Origin: Clavelina lepadiformis
Lineage: Eukaryota > Chordata > Ascidiacea > Aplousobranchia > Clavelinidae
Assembly: GCF_947623445.1 (NCBI RefSeq)
Contig: NC_135241.1
Span: 24,616,501 to 24,680,500, forward strand
Reading direction: 5' to 3'
Length of the DNA: 64,000 nt
The position numbers and the translations under genes were made by a program. Position 1 is the stretch's first letter. Every line of letters begins with the position of its first letter. Under the pieces are notes generated by a model, which saw nothing but the letters and a program-made list of their open reading frames with translations, was not told where the DNA came from and did no database searches. Shown piece after piece: positions 42,618 to 57,045 of this stretch.

Positions 42618-45600
42618 TTCCCACTTGAACAAATTCTTGAATCTAAGAAATATAAAGTTAATTTTACACCAATGTACAAAAATGAAAACTTTATTTTGCA
42701 TATTAAATAGATTATTTATCAACTTATAAGCCCAACTAATACGTAGCCTAATTATCATCATTAAAGTTACTGTGTATGATCTGAAAACAGCGCATAAGCA
42801 CTCTATGAAAACAACTCAAACGATTATTATCTGTCAAAAGCACTTTTTGTTCTATAAATAAAGTTTTTTGACATCTAATTTATGTGTATGGTTTCTATAA
42901 AGACTTGACTGCTTTAAAAACAAACTACAATAACCAGTAGTTATCACTGATCAAACTGTACTCGTTTGGTTATTTTGCGAAAATCAATTCAAACAATCTG
43001 AATTTATACACCGGGTTTAGCAAAATTTTGTGCCTATAATTAATTGGTCAGGAATTTACCAACCAACTTTCAAATGTGAAAAAATGCATCACAAAGAGTT
43101 TATACGTCACTAACTGTAGACGAGCAAGATATGTGGCTTTTTATGGTCAGGAATTTACGCAGTACTTCTAAAATGTAGAAAAATGCAGATAAAACAAGTA
43201 ATACGTCACTGATGGTTGTCTTCGAGGTCCAAATAAGTCTTAAAATTCTCGCCATTGCCTTAATGTTGCAGAGTTGTGTTTACGTGGTTGCAAAATAACT
43301 GAAGCTATTAATAGCGGATTGCCGCTCTGCACACATTTGCTTTCTGTATTGTTTAAAACAGTGGTTCTTAACCTGGGGCCATTCCTTGTCAGTGAGAGGT
43401 AACAAGGGGGAGGATGGGGAATTTGTTGTCACCCGAAATTATGAACAGCTTTTCATTTAAAAAAATATTCTGTGATCATCGGGATTTTTGAGGGCCAGAA
43501 GTTTTTCATCTTCATTTCTTTTTGTCTTCACCTTTTTATTTTGCGATTCCCTGTCCGCTGTAACCATGGCAACGTTGACTGCTACGAAAGCTACAGCAAT
43601 GTCTTAAAACAATTTAAGACATGTAAGATTAGCCACTAAAACATTGGCGTCTCAGTTGCCATTTCATCCCTTTGCAGGAAACGCCAAGTCACGGCACTTA
43701 TACCTGTCAAGTTTAAATAAATCTTGAGATTGATACATGACATATAACAAAGCTCTTATCATTGAACATTTAGGTGCACTTACACGGTTGAATTTAAAGG
43801 AAAATGGATTCGCTTTTCTGTATAAGTTTCATGTAATTTCAATTCTTGAATTTCAACAAATATAAAGCAAAGCAATCGACATCATTAATCATGCAGACAT
43901 TGGTCATGTCTGGGTATTAAAACGTTGTGGCTTAGTTTCCTATAAAAAGTGATTCGTTGCCAATTGTTTGCGGAATGCAGCTTCAAAACTATCTGACTTT
44001 CTTTGGTTAGGAATCTGTCCAGGAATTTCAAAGTAAAATCACAACCCACACAGGTGCAACGTCACGCATAGCGGCTTACCAAGAACTTTGCAAGTGATTC
44101 GCAAAAAATCCAGATACAAGTTTCGGTTGCCGCGAAATCGCACGATAGTTGGCTTCCGAATAAGTCTCGACATTCCCCAGGTTGCCAAAATACTGGAAAC
44201 TTGTAGTTTGTAGTTCAAGCTAGCTGAAGCAACTTACATCAACTTGCCGCTCTGCACAATTTGCCTTGCAATCTTTGCAGTGAAGCGTTGCGTTGTTCAG
44301 CTAATTCTGCCTTTGGATTGTCTGTAATATCTTGCGATGTTCCTGTCTCGGCTACTTTGTGCGTTTTCTCGTTTTGTTACGCGGTCTGTGCGGTCTGTGT
44401 AGTGGCGGTTACTATTTTTTATACAGTAACTACCAAACTATGGAAAATTAATATACTGCAATTCGACTCTTACGAACAATTAGAAAGTTGCGAAATCTGT
44501 CTAGAAACTCCTAAACTTCAGTTGAATAGTTTATATAATTTTAAACACTGAGAATCTGATTAATATCGGTTTTAATATTCTTCATTATTACTTCAAACAA
44601 ACATTAAAAATTACAACAATATTATTATTATATAAAGAGGATTTTAAGAATTAATTAGCAACCAAAGCGCATCACTCTACATTTCAGATTGATTAAGGAA
44701 TTGTTCACAGAGTTATTACGATCTATATCTTATCATTCATTGAACTTTAAAACTCTAACTGAATACTGAAAAACTAATACTAAACAAAACTGATCTAAAT
44801 CATAGCATGCAACGATACATTTATACACTGAAGGAGATAATAAAGAAACAGAATTCCAACTTGAGGCGCAATGCGTTTATCAATCACAGGAAATGATTTG
44901 GACTTTTAGACTCGAAGTTTTACAGGTCAGGTGATAATTTCAATTTAGAAATTTTCAATAAAAGGAAATAAATGTCAATCAAAATTGTCTATTTTATGTT
45001 AACAATGCTGTTAATACGAGGTCAATCGTGCAGATAAACATTTTACCAATTAAGTTGCCAATCACATAGGGGTTATTTCGAATTCGGCAAGTTCATAATG
45101 CAATGTAAATAACATGTTAACAAAATAGGATGACAAGTATCGTGATATCTTAGTACTAAAAAGTTCAAAAGTGCAAGGTAGATAGCATGTTTACGGAACT
45201 GGTTGTCAATCAACTATTCTTCGATAAGTTCGCAGTTATACCGTGAACTGAGATTGAACTTATGGCAAGCATGACATTATGTAATAGCGCGGTAAATGGC
45301 AGAATATAATTATATCGACACAACTTGGAAAACAATGGAAACAGCGTCTTCCATGTCCTTGGATACAAATATCCGTTATTTTTGCTTAACCGATCTAAAG
45401 TAAAAAATCATCGTCCCAGCAGAACCGGATAATCAAGAAAGCAAAAAAACACCAAAATAGCCTGAACGTTTTCGAACTTTTAACGATTGCAATAAGCTTG
45501 TTCACATCAACGTTTCAAAAACAGCTTTTCCTCTGAGTAGTACTCTGAAAAATGATGGCAATTGAGGCACTATATCGCTCTTGTGTTCACATACCACCAT

Positions 45601-46435
45601 AGGCGTGTTAGTGCAGTAATGTACCACTGCCTGTCACTATATCACCGGGAAAATATCGCGCGTTCAAAGCTGTTTTTAATGGATTCTTGTTAATATAACT
45701 TCAATATTATAACTTAGTAACCTAAATGTAACTTCAATTCAACCCCAAGTAGCGTCAATCAACTCCTTGTATGTGCACATTCTCCTAACTTACCCGTCGA
45801 TCTTTAGCTATGAGCTGCGTGACCTACTTACGGTGAAAGAATTAATCTCATTACGTTTGTCCATTTTACCAGCCGCATTGGCGACACGGCAGTTTCGGTG
45901 ACGATACGTGAAAGAACCATAATTGAGTTTTACGTGTAAAAAGAAAGCAGCAGTGAGTTGCACTGCAGTGTTGTAGCCTGGTATTAGACGCGGTCAGCCT
46001 GCAACCACCTCACACAATTGCTTTGTCCAGAAGGGGTGGGAAATTGGATCTAACACACAAGTGCACAACCAGATGACGTCACAGTTTGAATAGCGGCGGT
46101 CTAGTATACAAAGGTATCCTGTGGTTGTACACTTGAATTATTATATCTATGATTGCATCATATAATCATACAAAACTTTTTATAGTTATAGAGTTATATC
46201 GACACAAGAATCGTAAATTAAATTGAAATCTTGCGTTTGCCTCCGCAAATATAACACCATGTAAGCTGTGGTTTATTAATTTTTGTTTACAATTGCTGGT
46301 AAGTTTCAAATACTCGTTATAAATGTAATTTTACCCAGTCTTCTTGTTTAGCAACAAATATACAGTCAGGAAATTAAGCGATTAACAACAACACGTTTCA
46401 GATATAGATAGTTTCAAATTTTCATGTCACACATT
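42618..46435. other. Long intergenic stretch
   Basis: No gene was recognised over 3.8 kb. 44280-44410 is a dispersed repeat shared with 38.1 kb; the open frame over it (44261-44551) is Cys-rich but is explained by the repeat. 46170-46435 is the usual 3' flank of this gene family. Confidence 0.5.
43360..43570. mobile_element. hAT-like fragment
   Basis: Starts CAGTGGTTCTTAACCTGGGG, a typical hAT (Charlie-like) end. The opposite end was not found, so this is a fragment or a coincidental match. Confidence 0.35.
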
Positions 46436-47600
46436 TTAACAAGTCACGTATTCTATACGCATAGAAATATGTGCGCTAAAATTCCACACCACAAATCTGA
46501 CGTATCTTGCTGTGATTGGGTGAGGAAATATGTTGAGAACGTGACTTTTTTCGTCTGTATTTCCTTCAAAAATCTGTAAAACAAAAAAAAAACTTTAAAA
46601 AATGTTATTGGAAAATTTATCAGACGTACTGTACGTTACATAATGATGTCATAATACTCACCAAATTGTTTCCGTCATCATCCTGAATAAACTCCATATC
46701 ATCAGGGAAGTTTCCAAATGATATCTTATATCTGGTCACCCATTGGTTGGTACTGGGTCTTCCTTGAGTGACGACACCAGTCAGAGTTGTGTTAACTTTC
46801 ATGTCAACCTGGATCCAGGCTCCTCGTATGTCTGTGAAAACACGAGATGATCAATTTCCAAGTTTTTTGTTTTTAAATTAGAAGTTTTCCTCGAGATTTT
46901 CTTACTGTTTGATGGTAAAGCAATCCAAACTCCAGATCCATCCAATCGTCCTTGATGAGCTGCATAAGACGACGAATATATAGACGATGACGTCATATCA
47001 GCATCCTGAACTTTTCCACTTTTGATTCCAAGAGGACAAATTTCAACTTCAACAAACGAAGGAGTTAATATTTATTGTTTGTTACATAATATTATAAACT
47101 TAATGATATGATATATTCATAAATGTTAAATCAGAAAAACTCAATTCAACTTGTTGTGTTTACCTCTGCCGATATGTTCCATGACATTCCTTATTATCCG
47201 TTCAACTCTTTCATACCGACCTTAAGAAGTAATTAAAATTAGACTTTGTTGAACCAACATTGTTGAAAAAAAGAAAACGGAAACCACAACCTTGTTGAGC
47301 GGAAAATGGTATATTATGACGTTACTTACCGGAAACGTCATTAAGCCTTTCGCGAAGTTGCTCAACTTCGCTCATATCACAAACACATTGTCCTGGAGGG
47401 CCGGGATTTCCCCTAGTTCCTTGCGGTCCAATAGCTCCTTGCGGTCCCCGTCGACCTGGAGGTCCTTGGTGGGTGACAGGCAAGGGACGTTCCAAGGGTT
47501 CACGTTGCAAGTTCAAACAAATTTGTTCACCTTGACCTTGAACGGAAGTGACGAAAACCAGAAAGATAAAAAAAGATTGAACTCGGATAAAAAGCGCCAT
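46436..47600 (-). CDS. Secreted collagen-stalk/discoidin protein 3
   Basis: Exons 47330-47600, 47164-47220, 46906-47046, 46662-46831, 46436-46573; phases agree and no stop was seen. Nearly identical to protein 1 in exon 1 and in intron 1, so a recent tandem copy. Differences cluster in exons 3 and 5 (WIALPSN for WSASNPN; GNTDEKSHVLN). The collagen stem reads GAIGPQGTRGNPGPPGQ. Poly(A) signal on the reverse strand near 46272. Confidence 0.85.
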
Positions 47601-50600
47601 CTTCAGCATAAACTAACAGGCTTATGTTGCTAAACATGGAAAATATCAAGTTTTTTACTTCAAAATGCAACTATATTGCAGTAAAGGTCTGTTTTTCAAT
47701 TTAACTGATCTATTTATGAAATTGACTTACTACACAAAAAGCTATGTTGATATGTACAACGTTTAACTATCAACTTCATGACCACAAAGTTGTTACATTA
47801 TAAAGCACAATATAAACGATTATGAAAACAACAACTCAAAGCAGCCATCTGTTAGAAATAAACTTAATGCTAGAAACAGCAACTTTTAAAAATTTAGCCT
47901 AAATTTTAGCTTCAATATCGTTTTAGGACTTCTCTAAAATAGTCAGCCCAGCTCTAATCGCTCTTTGTTCTGAACAATTTCTTTCAGTCCACCTGGTTAT
48001 AAAGACACTACTTAGCAAAGTATGTGTCTATATTTGGTCATGAGTTTGCTGAAAGAGTTTTTAGATTAGAAAAAATGCAGCTTACATAACTGTTACGTCA
48101 TTGACAAACGCCTTTTAAGTCCGAATAAGTCGAAGTTTTGGAAATTTCTCGAATATCAAAGAGTTGTTGTTTGTCGTCTTAAAATTAACTTGATGCAGAT
48201 TTGTTATTCTGCTTGAATTTAAAAATGATTTATAAGACATTTTAGGAAAAATATTAAACCATTTTTTTACTTATTGAAAATGCAGCTAAAAATATGATAC
48301 ACTATGTAGTGATCTTGTCATAAATTGCTATAAAACTGAACAGTTTTTAAATGAATTTATTTTCACAGCAGTTGAATGAAATGGTTTGCTGCTGAGTGTC
48401 GACTCGCACAAATTTGTTCCGATATTGCTCCAACTACTTGTAAATTTAGAGGAAATTAGTTCTACGTCATTAATAATCACCTTTCCGACCAAAAGAATGT
48501 TGACTAATTATGGTTTTAAGTTGTTTCAGGCTGTTTGCAGCGAGTCTGTACATTTTACAGAATATTCTATGATATTATGACTTGTTTATAATTCGAGAGA
48601 GTTTGTTTCGTAAGCTGATGAAATGTAACTTGTAGTTTTTTCAAATAAGACAACAGCTTTAAAGCTTCTTAACATTAAATACAGATCTTCTTAAAAGTCA
48701 AAATAAAATTTTTAAGATACTTCATTTGCATGTGCTTTGAAACATTATAGAGGCAATGGTAGGCAAGGAAACATTGGTTAACCGGACGTTTGCGTGAGGC
48801 ATATTAGCGTATTAAAGTGCTTGTACGCTGATTAAATAACAGCAAATGCAATGAAGGAAATTTATCCGTAAAATAACGTCCAGTCAAGTCACACAAAAAA
48901 CGTTTTCGTCATCAAGAATTTTTCCAGTTTTCACAAAATTGTTCCATTTATAGCTACACCTTTCTCTTATATGGATAAACAAGGTTTGGTTTTCAATTGC
49001 ATTTTATAAACCTTAACACGGCATTTATGACAGTTTTAGAAGGAAAACACACACAGTAGGTGTTATCTCACGCGTAGACATTCCAGGTTATATTGATATT
49101 GCCAATGTTTGACAGGATTTGTGGTTAATTGTTCGCTCAGCATGTTTGCTCAGGGAATTTCCGATCTGTAAAGTCTTGTGTTGCAAACGTACAAACATTT
49201 TTTTGTCAATTCATTACATTGGTGCTATTTGATGATGCTATTTGCTTCGGTGAACATCTACCGTCTGCTGAAACCTTATAATAGGATAAATGAAACGAGC
49301 TTTTGACATATTCTAGAATAGTTTTAATCCAAACTGGTCGCTTTGCATAGATAAGATGAGAGTGACAACCTTGATATTGCACAGACGATATATTGTTCTG
49401 ATCTCGACGTATTGTTTGCGCATAGTATGAATGTAACCTTTACATGATTCTGAGAAACGGTAAAGATTTACTTTCCAAAAAAAAGAAAAATTAACTACAT
49501 GCAAAATTCGATATTTCAACCTTTGAGGTTCTTATTGACGTGCAGTTGTTGTAGATTTGACTATTAAAGAAGATCTCTCACGTCATAATATCATGGAATC
49601 TTTGGTTGAGATTAGAAAGCAAAATCTGCAAATCATCAACTTGCTACAAACAACCTACAGTAGCTTAAAGGCACAATTGCTTAAAATTCTTTCGATCTAG
49701 AAACAAATTATCGATGACGTAGGTAGCACCTGAGGTGTTTTTGTTCTAAGCTTACTAGTATTGGAGCAATATCTTGTGAAATTTGGCCGCATATTGTTGC
49801 AAGTCGACAATCAGCAGCAAACAACCTCCTTCGAATGCCATGAAAATATAATTGTTTAACATTCATCGGCATTCCAATTGACACCTCACGTAACCAACCA
49901 GTCACTTTAGAAATAAAAGGAATGTATTAAAAAATACAAAAAAAGCTGGCTTTGCTTAACAACGCCATGTATTTTGCAATTTAAAACGATACCAGAAGTG
50001 GGGGATCGTGTTTACAGCAACATCGTGGGAGCGTTTCCATGTAAGTGAAAAAGCTGATCTTAAAACCCGCATAAACACTTAGAGCATAAGGACGCTTCAC
50101 TGCAGACTGAGCAAGGCGTGTAAGACCACAAGCCACAACTCATCACTATTTAAGTAATCTGAACAAATCTTTGACTTATTTGGACTTTTAAGACGACCGT
50201 TAGTGACGTAGCACCTGTTTGTGCTGCTTTTTCTAATTTGAAAACTCACTCAGCAAATTCCTGACCAAACTTAGCCACATAGTTTGCCAGCTTACGTCTT
50301 TAGAAACAGCAAGGCTGAAGGATTTGTTCCAGATTAAAGATCTTATGCGACTATATAGGTCGGTGATTTTAGGGAAATCTTGTAGCTACTGATAAGTTTA
50401 CTTAAAAGCTAGACTTCAAGAGAAGGCTGTTTATGAAAAAGCTTTTAAAAAAAAGGTCGCTGTGTGTTATCGCCATTGTTGTAGCCTACTCTGCTATCTT
50501 TGGTAACAATAGGTAAAATCTATGTATCAGTGGAGCTTGTGATACACTTGCACCATACATCAGCTTTATAAACAGCGAAATTTGTTTGAAAAACAGAGTT

Positions 50601-50676
50601 TTGTCTTTATGTGTATTAAAGAAAACTGAACCAGATATTTTTCAGGTTTATCGAATTAAGCTTACTTGCACGTAAA
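47601..50676. other. Intergenic, with duplicated flank
   Basis: 47700-48590 repeats the 5' flank of protein 1. Around 49770-49830 is an inverted piece of the same flank (TTGTCGACT-type core). No gene was recognised in the remainder. Confidence 0.5.
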
Positions 50677-51848
50677 ATGGTGGTGTTTGTCAAAATTAGT
50701 TCAGTTTTTTTCTTTCTGGTTTTCGTCACTTCCATTCAAGGTCAAGGTGAACAAATTTGTTTGAACTTGCAACGTGAACCCTTGGAACATTCCTTACCTG
50801 TCACCCACCAAGGACCTCCAGGCCGACGTGGACCCCAAGGTGCTATTGGACCGCAAGGAACTCGGGGAAATCGCGGTCCTCCAGGACAATGTGTTTGTGA
50901 TCTGAGCGACGTTGAGCAACTTCGCGAAAGTCTTAATGACGTTTCGGGTAAGTGACGTCATAATACACTGCTTTCTGCCCACTAAGTGTGCGTTTTATGA
51001 CGTTGTAATTTTCATATTTTTCAATAATTTTTATTGCTGTAAATAAAATTTTTAACTTTAATTACTTCATAAGGTCGGTATGAAAGGATTGAACATATAA
51101 TAAGGAATGTCATGGAACATATCGGTAGAGGTAAACAACAAGTTGAATTGAGTTTTTCTGATTTAACATTTATGAATAGCCATATCATTAAGTTTATAAG
51201 ATTATATAACAAACAATAAATTTAACTCCTTCATTCGTTTGAAGCTGAAGTTTGTCCTCTTGGAACCAAAAGCAAAAGAGTTCAGAATGCTGATATGACG
51301 TCATCGTCTGTATATTCGTCAACCTATTCTGCTCATCGAGGACGATTGGATGGATCTAGAGCTTGGATTGCTTCTAATCCAAACAGTAAGAACAGTTCGA
51401 GGAAAACTTCTAATTTAAAAACAAAAAACGTGGAAATTGATTATCTCGTGTTTTCACAGACAAACGAGGAGCCTGGATCCAGGTTGACATGAAAGTTAAC
51501 ACAACACTGACTGGTGTCGTCAATCAAGGAAATCCCAGTACCAACCAATGGGTGACCAGATACAAGATATCATTTGGGAATTTCCCTGATGAATTGGAGT
51601 TTGTTCAGGATGATGACGGAAATGATATGGTGAGTATTATGACGTCATTATGTAAAGTATATCTGGTAGGATTTCCAATCAGTCTTCATATCACTTTTAT
51701 TGTTTTACAGATTTTTGAAGGAAATACTGATAAAAATAGTCACGTGCTCAACCTGTTTCCTCAACCAATCACAGCAAGATACGTCAAATTTGTGGTGTGG
51801 AATTTTAAATCACATATTTCCATGCGTATAGAATACGTGACTTGTTAA
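50677..51848 (+). CDS. Secreted collagen-stalk/discoidin protein 4
   Basis: Exons 50677-50947, 51074-51130, 51245-51385, 51460-51629, 51711-51848; 258 residues. Signal peptide MVVFVKISSVFFFLVFVTSI; stem GPPGRRGPQGAIGPQ followed by GTRGNRGPPGQ; linker exon RYERIEHIIRNVMEHIGR; discoidin domain CPLGTKSKR to RIEYVTC. First plus-strand member, so the cluster inverts here. A poly(A) signal AATAAA lies at 51995-52000. Confidence 0.87.
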
Positions 51849-52630
51849 AATGTGTGACGTGAAAATTTGAAACTATCTATATCTGAAACGTGTGATTATA
51901 TTTGTGCTGTATATTTGTTGCTAAACAAGAAGACTGGGTAAAATTACATTAATGACGAGTATTTGAAACTTACCAGCAATTGTGAACAAAAATTAATAAA
52001 CTACAGCTTACAAGGTGTTTTATTGGCGGAGGCAAACACAAGACTTCATTTCAATTTACATTAAATTCTTGTGTCAATATAACTCGAAGCCTTATAAGAG
52101 CAGTCGGCAGATGGCAGGTGTCAATTACAACAAATACAGCGCTGGAAATTAGACGCAATCATAATGAATAGATAAACGATTTTCTGTGAACAATCTAAAC
52201 TATCATCGAACTAGGACGCATGCTTTGAGACGCTTTTTGAAGAATAATTAGGCGGTATACAGCTTGGTCGGTAATACCTACTGGTTGTTGCAGCTTTTTC
52301 CACAGATAAGTCTTTACGGAAAGTCTATCCTTATACAAGCTGTGTGATTAGTTGCTCAAATTTATGGTGGTAGATAACTTTACAGATAGGCTAGATGTTT
52401 ACAAAGATAATGTTTACACGATATACAGAGTTTCAACATTTGGTTGCTTTAATGCATTCCGGATACTTTCTCTATTTTTTGTTTTTTTTTAATAATTTTG
52501 TTACCGTAGAGGTTGTATTTATATTTAGCTGATAGCGCTACTTCTGCTTCATCTATAGCTTACATATTTTTCAAAATATGGTTTTTCTTGGCTCCGGACT
52601 ATATCAAAATTAACACGATATTTCTCAGGT
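51849..52630. other. 3' flank of protein 4
   Basis: 51940-52090 is the family's 3' flank, inverted relative to 38.7 kb. The rest shows nothing recognisable. Confidence 0.5.
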
Positions 52631-52638
52631 TTAGAAAA

Positions 52639-53855
52639 ATGTTTATACGAAAGATGGCGTTGTTTTTTCTTGATGGTTTCGTCACTTCCATTGAAGGTCA
52701 TTGTGAAGAAATGTTTTTAAACTTGCAACGTGAAACCTTGGGACGTCCCTTGTATATCACCCACCAAATAACTTCAAGTCGATTGGAACCCTCAGCGCTT
52801 AAGCTGAGGCTGAGTCTTATCCTCATCTTATGTCTGGTCACATTTTTCTCGTTGAAAATGAGAAGAGCTTCAATGGCAACCTCTAGAAATCTACTCAAGT
52901 CATCGTAGTGTTATTTTTTTTGACCCAAACAAACGGACTCTGCAGTTGTTATTGCGTTGGTAACTTACTTAATTCTTACCGTAAGTTGGCGTGTTAACCG
53001 TTAGCATTAAACCATGAACAAGATTACTTCATGGCCGATTCGTATTTTGTTCCTTTGCTAATTCGTTATATTCTTCAAAACGCCAGCAAGGATCTCTTCA
53101 AAAAGATATACAGTGGAAGCCTACTTTATGCTATGCATTGCCTATGTCATACCATACCATGATAGATGATCAACTACACCATCTACCGGATGGTAGATTT
53201 TAGGAAAAGTCATCGTAATCACGAAAAGTCACAAATATTTGAAGTTCTTCACGTTTGCAAGTATTTTCCATTACATTGCAATTACAAGTTTTTTAACTTT
53301 TGGCTAATTTGAAGCCACATCAGAATATGGTTAAGAAAATTGGTTGTTGCTGGAGCGGTAGCCCTGTTCCATAGACATCAGCGTACTTTGAACTCAATTT
53401 TAAGGTAGCGGTCAACGTTATAAAAGCTTCATAATCGAGTTTAGGTTCAAACATTTTTAATCTAGAATTCTATTTGTGCATGCTATGTAATGAACATGTT
53501 TGAGTCATAATATGATTCAGTTATGTAACAAACGTCCACAGCATATTTCCTCAAGTGGACTATTCTAGTAATAAACGTGTAGGTTTGCTTGAAAAATATG
53601 CAAAAGTTGGTTCAAGATGTCAACGGAAATGACGTGGTGAGTGTATTTGATGTCATAATATAAGGTATGCTGCAAATATGTTTCAAAAATTGAAGAGTTG
53701 CTTTCATTGTTTTACAGATTTTTGAAGGGAATACTGATGATAACAGTCACGTGCTCAACTTGTTCTCTCGTCCAATCACGGTAAGATACGTCAGATTGGT
53801 GGTGTGGGATTTCAACGCACATATTTTGTTGCGTATGGAATACGTCACTTGTTAA
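52639..53855 (+). pseudogene. Decayed collagen-stalk/discoidin copy 5
   Basis: 52639-52790 resembles exon 1 (MALFFLDGFVTSIEG, then NLQRETLGRPL.ITHQ) but the Gly-X-Y stem is lost. Exons 2, 3 and most of 4 are missing; only about 30 bp of exon 4 with its donor remain near 53607-53636. Exon 5 (53718-53855) is still complete and open to its stop (IFEGNTDDNSHVLNLFSRP...RMEYVTC). Confidence 0.8.
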
Positions 53856-54122
53856 AATGCATGACGTGAAAATAAAAATCCGTCATAAATGAGGTTTATT
53901 AAAATTATTCGCTTCATCTGCATCTTGATGTGTATCACTTATACTATATAACTAACTCATATGATTTATTGGCATTTGGAGGTTATAAAAATAAAATTTC
54001 TGACAAATATCTCAACTTACTTTGTCCTCAAAAATCTCAATAAAATGATGGTTTCTTTTAGTTCAAAGACCAACACATTTAACGCTAATCCTTCGTGGTT
54101 TGGCGATGCCTATAATATAATA
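53856..54122. other. No gene recognised
   Basis: Short AT-rich stretch before the pogo-like element. Confidence 0.4.
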
Positions 54123-55064
54123 CAGTGGGACCTCGTTAATCCGTACCCCGATGAACCGGAATCCCCGCTATCCGACACAAAACTGCCGGGAACGGATTTC
54201 TTTCTATGCATTTTACCCCTTTAATCCGGAAACCCCGCTGTCCGACTCCGACACAAAAGTTTTGGAACAAATGTGCTAAATCAATAGCAATAAAATCCGA
54301 TAAACCGGATTATTAAGAGTTAATGGAAAATGATTCACGATTGTCCTAATACAGTATGTTAGTTTCTTGACGAAATAATAGCCGATAATTATCTACGCAT
54401 AATTACGTTGCGTTGCATAATGACGTTGTAGCAGCGGTGACGGTCCTATTCGTTGTGGCAAGCCACTTTGTCAGTTACAGCTGAGTAAGCCGCACAGCTT
54501 TTTAGTCATACTATGAAATACTGTACAGTATTTTAGAAACGAAAAAATAAATTGTTCATCAACACTAACAAACAACGCTTCCGCGGTCGCAAAAAAATAC
54601 GTACATTACGTAGGTTGAGTGCGGCAATTTATTGAAGACATACTGCTGCGACTCTATCGTGCTATCAGCTTTTGATATCGCATTGCGCAAAAATTGGAAA
54701 CAGGCCTAAGAAAGTTCAAGACTGCTGGTCTCGCCGGAATGTTTCGCCATGCAAGAGCGGTTGTCAAACCGATTTGCGGCCGCATGATCGTCACTTCTGG
54801 CTTAGAGCATTCGTGTTTAATACGGTGGTTCTGGGGTTCGACACTGGGTCGGATCATACAAAAAATATAATTTTATTTTAGTTGCTGTCCAGCCTGAAAC
54901 TCGGTACTTAGAATTGGAGTAAGGTGCATACTGCATTTTGAACACGGTGCTGCATTTGCAAGATTGATTGATTTTTTACTTTCCGATAATCCGGAATCCG
55001 GATACCCCGCTAAACCGACATTTTTTGACGAAACGAAGTGGTCCGGATTAACGAGGTCTCACTG
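54123..55064. mobile_element. pogo/Tigger-like non-autonomous DNA transposon
   Basis: The ends CAGTGGGACCTCGTTAATCC and its near-perfect inverted complement at 55044-55064 bound 942 bp, flanked by TA on both sides, as for the Tc1/mariner-pogo superfamily. Inside both ends are further related motifs (CCGGAA.CCCCGCT). No transposase frame was recognised. Confidence 0.75.
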
Positions 55065-55600
55065 TATAATATCAATCAATCTCTGACCTCGAGCCACGTC
55101 ACTAGCTCGTGATTAGTTTTAGCCGACGTCATCAGTAAAATCCAAAAAACGTTCCTATAAAAACAAACTTAAAATTTCCTCGGCACTTCAAAATCGCGAA
55201 AAATACAGCGTAATCGATTTGGGTTGTTACGTCATACTCGAGGAAAAAATGCCAGTAATTGTCCAGTATGAACAATTTGGAAAATATAGATTTGGACCGC
55301 GGTCCGCCAGTACTGGGACTTTTGTGATCATTCTGTTGTGTTGTTATCATTTTGTTAAAATTTAAACTATAGTTATATAATATAGAATATTTCATTAATT
55401 TTTATTTAGTTCTTTAATGAGATAAAATTTACTTGATAGCAAAGTGGCCATTAAGTTACATAAAAACTAATTAAGATATAAAGTAGAAGCTATTATTAGT
55501 TGATTCCAAAAAAAATTCATTCATTCACCTCATCCCTATGGAACGTACAGTATCGCTGATCTCCATTCACCGAGTTGTCTCCATCATTGCTGAGTAAATA
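55065..55600. other. No gene recognised
   Basis: AT-rich. Short open frames only. Confidence 0.4.
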
Positions 55601-55607
55601 CCCTGCG

Positions 55608-57045
55608 TAGGGGGTGATATTACTAATTTTGCTATGTTAGCATAGTTAATACAGTATATACTTTTAATTTATTGGATTAAATGAATACGTATTTATGTAT
55701 ATTTTTAGATTACGTAGCCAGCTTCGTTCTAGGTAAAAAATCCTTAAGCATGTTGTCCGCCAACAATGTTATTTGTTATTTTTCTTGCACTAAGGTAAAA
55801 AAAATTTTTGAAATAACATTTAAGTCCTATTTGTAAAATTAAAATGAAAATTGCTGCCAAATTGTAAATTTCAATTAATTTTAGAAATCTCTTTTGGAAA
55901 CGTTTTGAATTTGACTTGAATATTAAAGCAGATATCTATTAATGTTTCACACTTAAAATACATGAATTACACACAAAATACATGAATTAGCAAAAATACA
56001 GAAATACAGTCAAACCTTTCGAATAAAATCTGTAACAAAAGTTAAATAAAAATTACAGTATCGTAAACTGATTAGTTATACTTTGCAAAATTTCATGAAA
56101 TATAACAAAAATCTAACGGTTATATAAATATTTCTCACAGACTAATTGTCAGATCAGAATAATACTATTTTAATAATAATGATATTTTTCACTAAATTAC
56201 TCTATAAGCTTGGTCGAGGTCATTTCAGTTATGTGACTTATGTCATAATTATGTCACCTCTTTTGTGACTTAAGAGTTGTCACAATGTCTGGAACAATTA
56301 GAATTAATTTGGCGTGACATCGGTATCGACACCGAGAAAACACCGCGGTAGTGTTATGGGGTATTATTATTATTATTATTATTTGTTATCCGGTACCGCG
56401 GAACCGCCCAAATCTGACTGTTAAAAATGCAATGAAGGGTCTATTTAGAAATGCAGTACAGCCTAAACGCATTTACTGTTTCCAACACTCTTATATCTTG
56501 CATAGGTTACAATTTGTGCTGATATATTGATATGTTTGACTGATCCAATATATGAAACCTGCCAGAAGTTTAATCCACGAATATCCCTACTCCATTGCTC
56601 AAAGGTAAAATTTGCAGCTTAAAATAAATTTTAAGTTTAAAGCTTTTGAAACAATAAGTCTGAACGCACAATGTTTTGTTGCCATTAGTCTCCAACTCTA
56701 ATTTTTAACAACGTAGATGGATTTCACCAGCTTTAGCGTTAGCTTGTCATTTTTAACTAATTTACGTTGTTGTGGGAAATCGTCTTTACCAAGTTAATGA
56801 TATGACGTAACCCACAACGTGTATCGTCACGTTTTGTTTTATCTCATAAAAGTAAGTTGCTTTCATCAGTAAGTGCTAGTATGACAATAAATTCACCAAA
56901 TATCAAATGAACCGATTACTCTAATTTGTGACAAAGTCTGATTATTAAGCAACAATGTTTAACCTGAAATAGCAAGTTCAAATCTGAGACGTCACTTGAG
57001 CAGAGAGACATGATACGAAGATGTATAAAATACCGCACATCTAAA
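55608..57045 (+). repeat. 1.3-1.4-kb direct duplication, left copy
   Basis: Matches 60488-61778 in the same orientation, from GGGGGTGATATTAC to ATGATACGAAGA. The left copy has extra bases, among them an ATT microsatellite (56364-56386). No coding capacity was seen. Confidence 0.85.

Noticed and set aside
44261-44551. Cys-rich 96-codon frame
   Set aside because: It overlaps a dispersed non-coding repeat also found at 38.1 kb, where the frame is not kept.
54672-54881. Possible transposase piece inside the pogo-like element
   Set aside because: The frames are short and show no helix-turn-helix or DDE motif that I can recognise.
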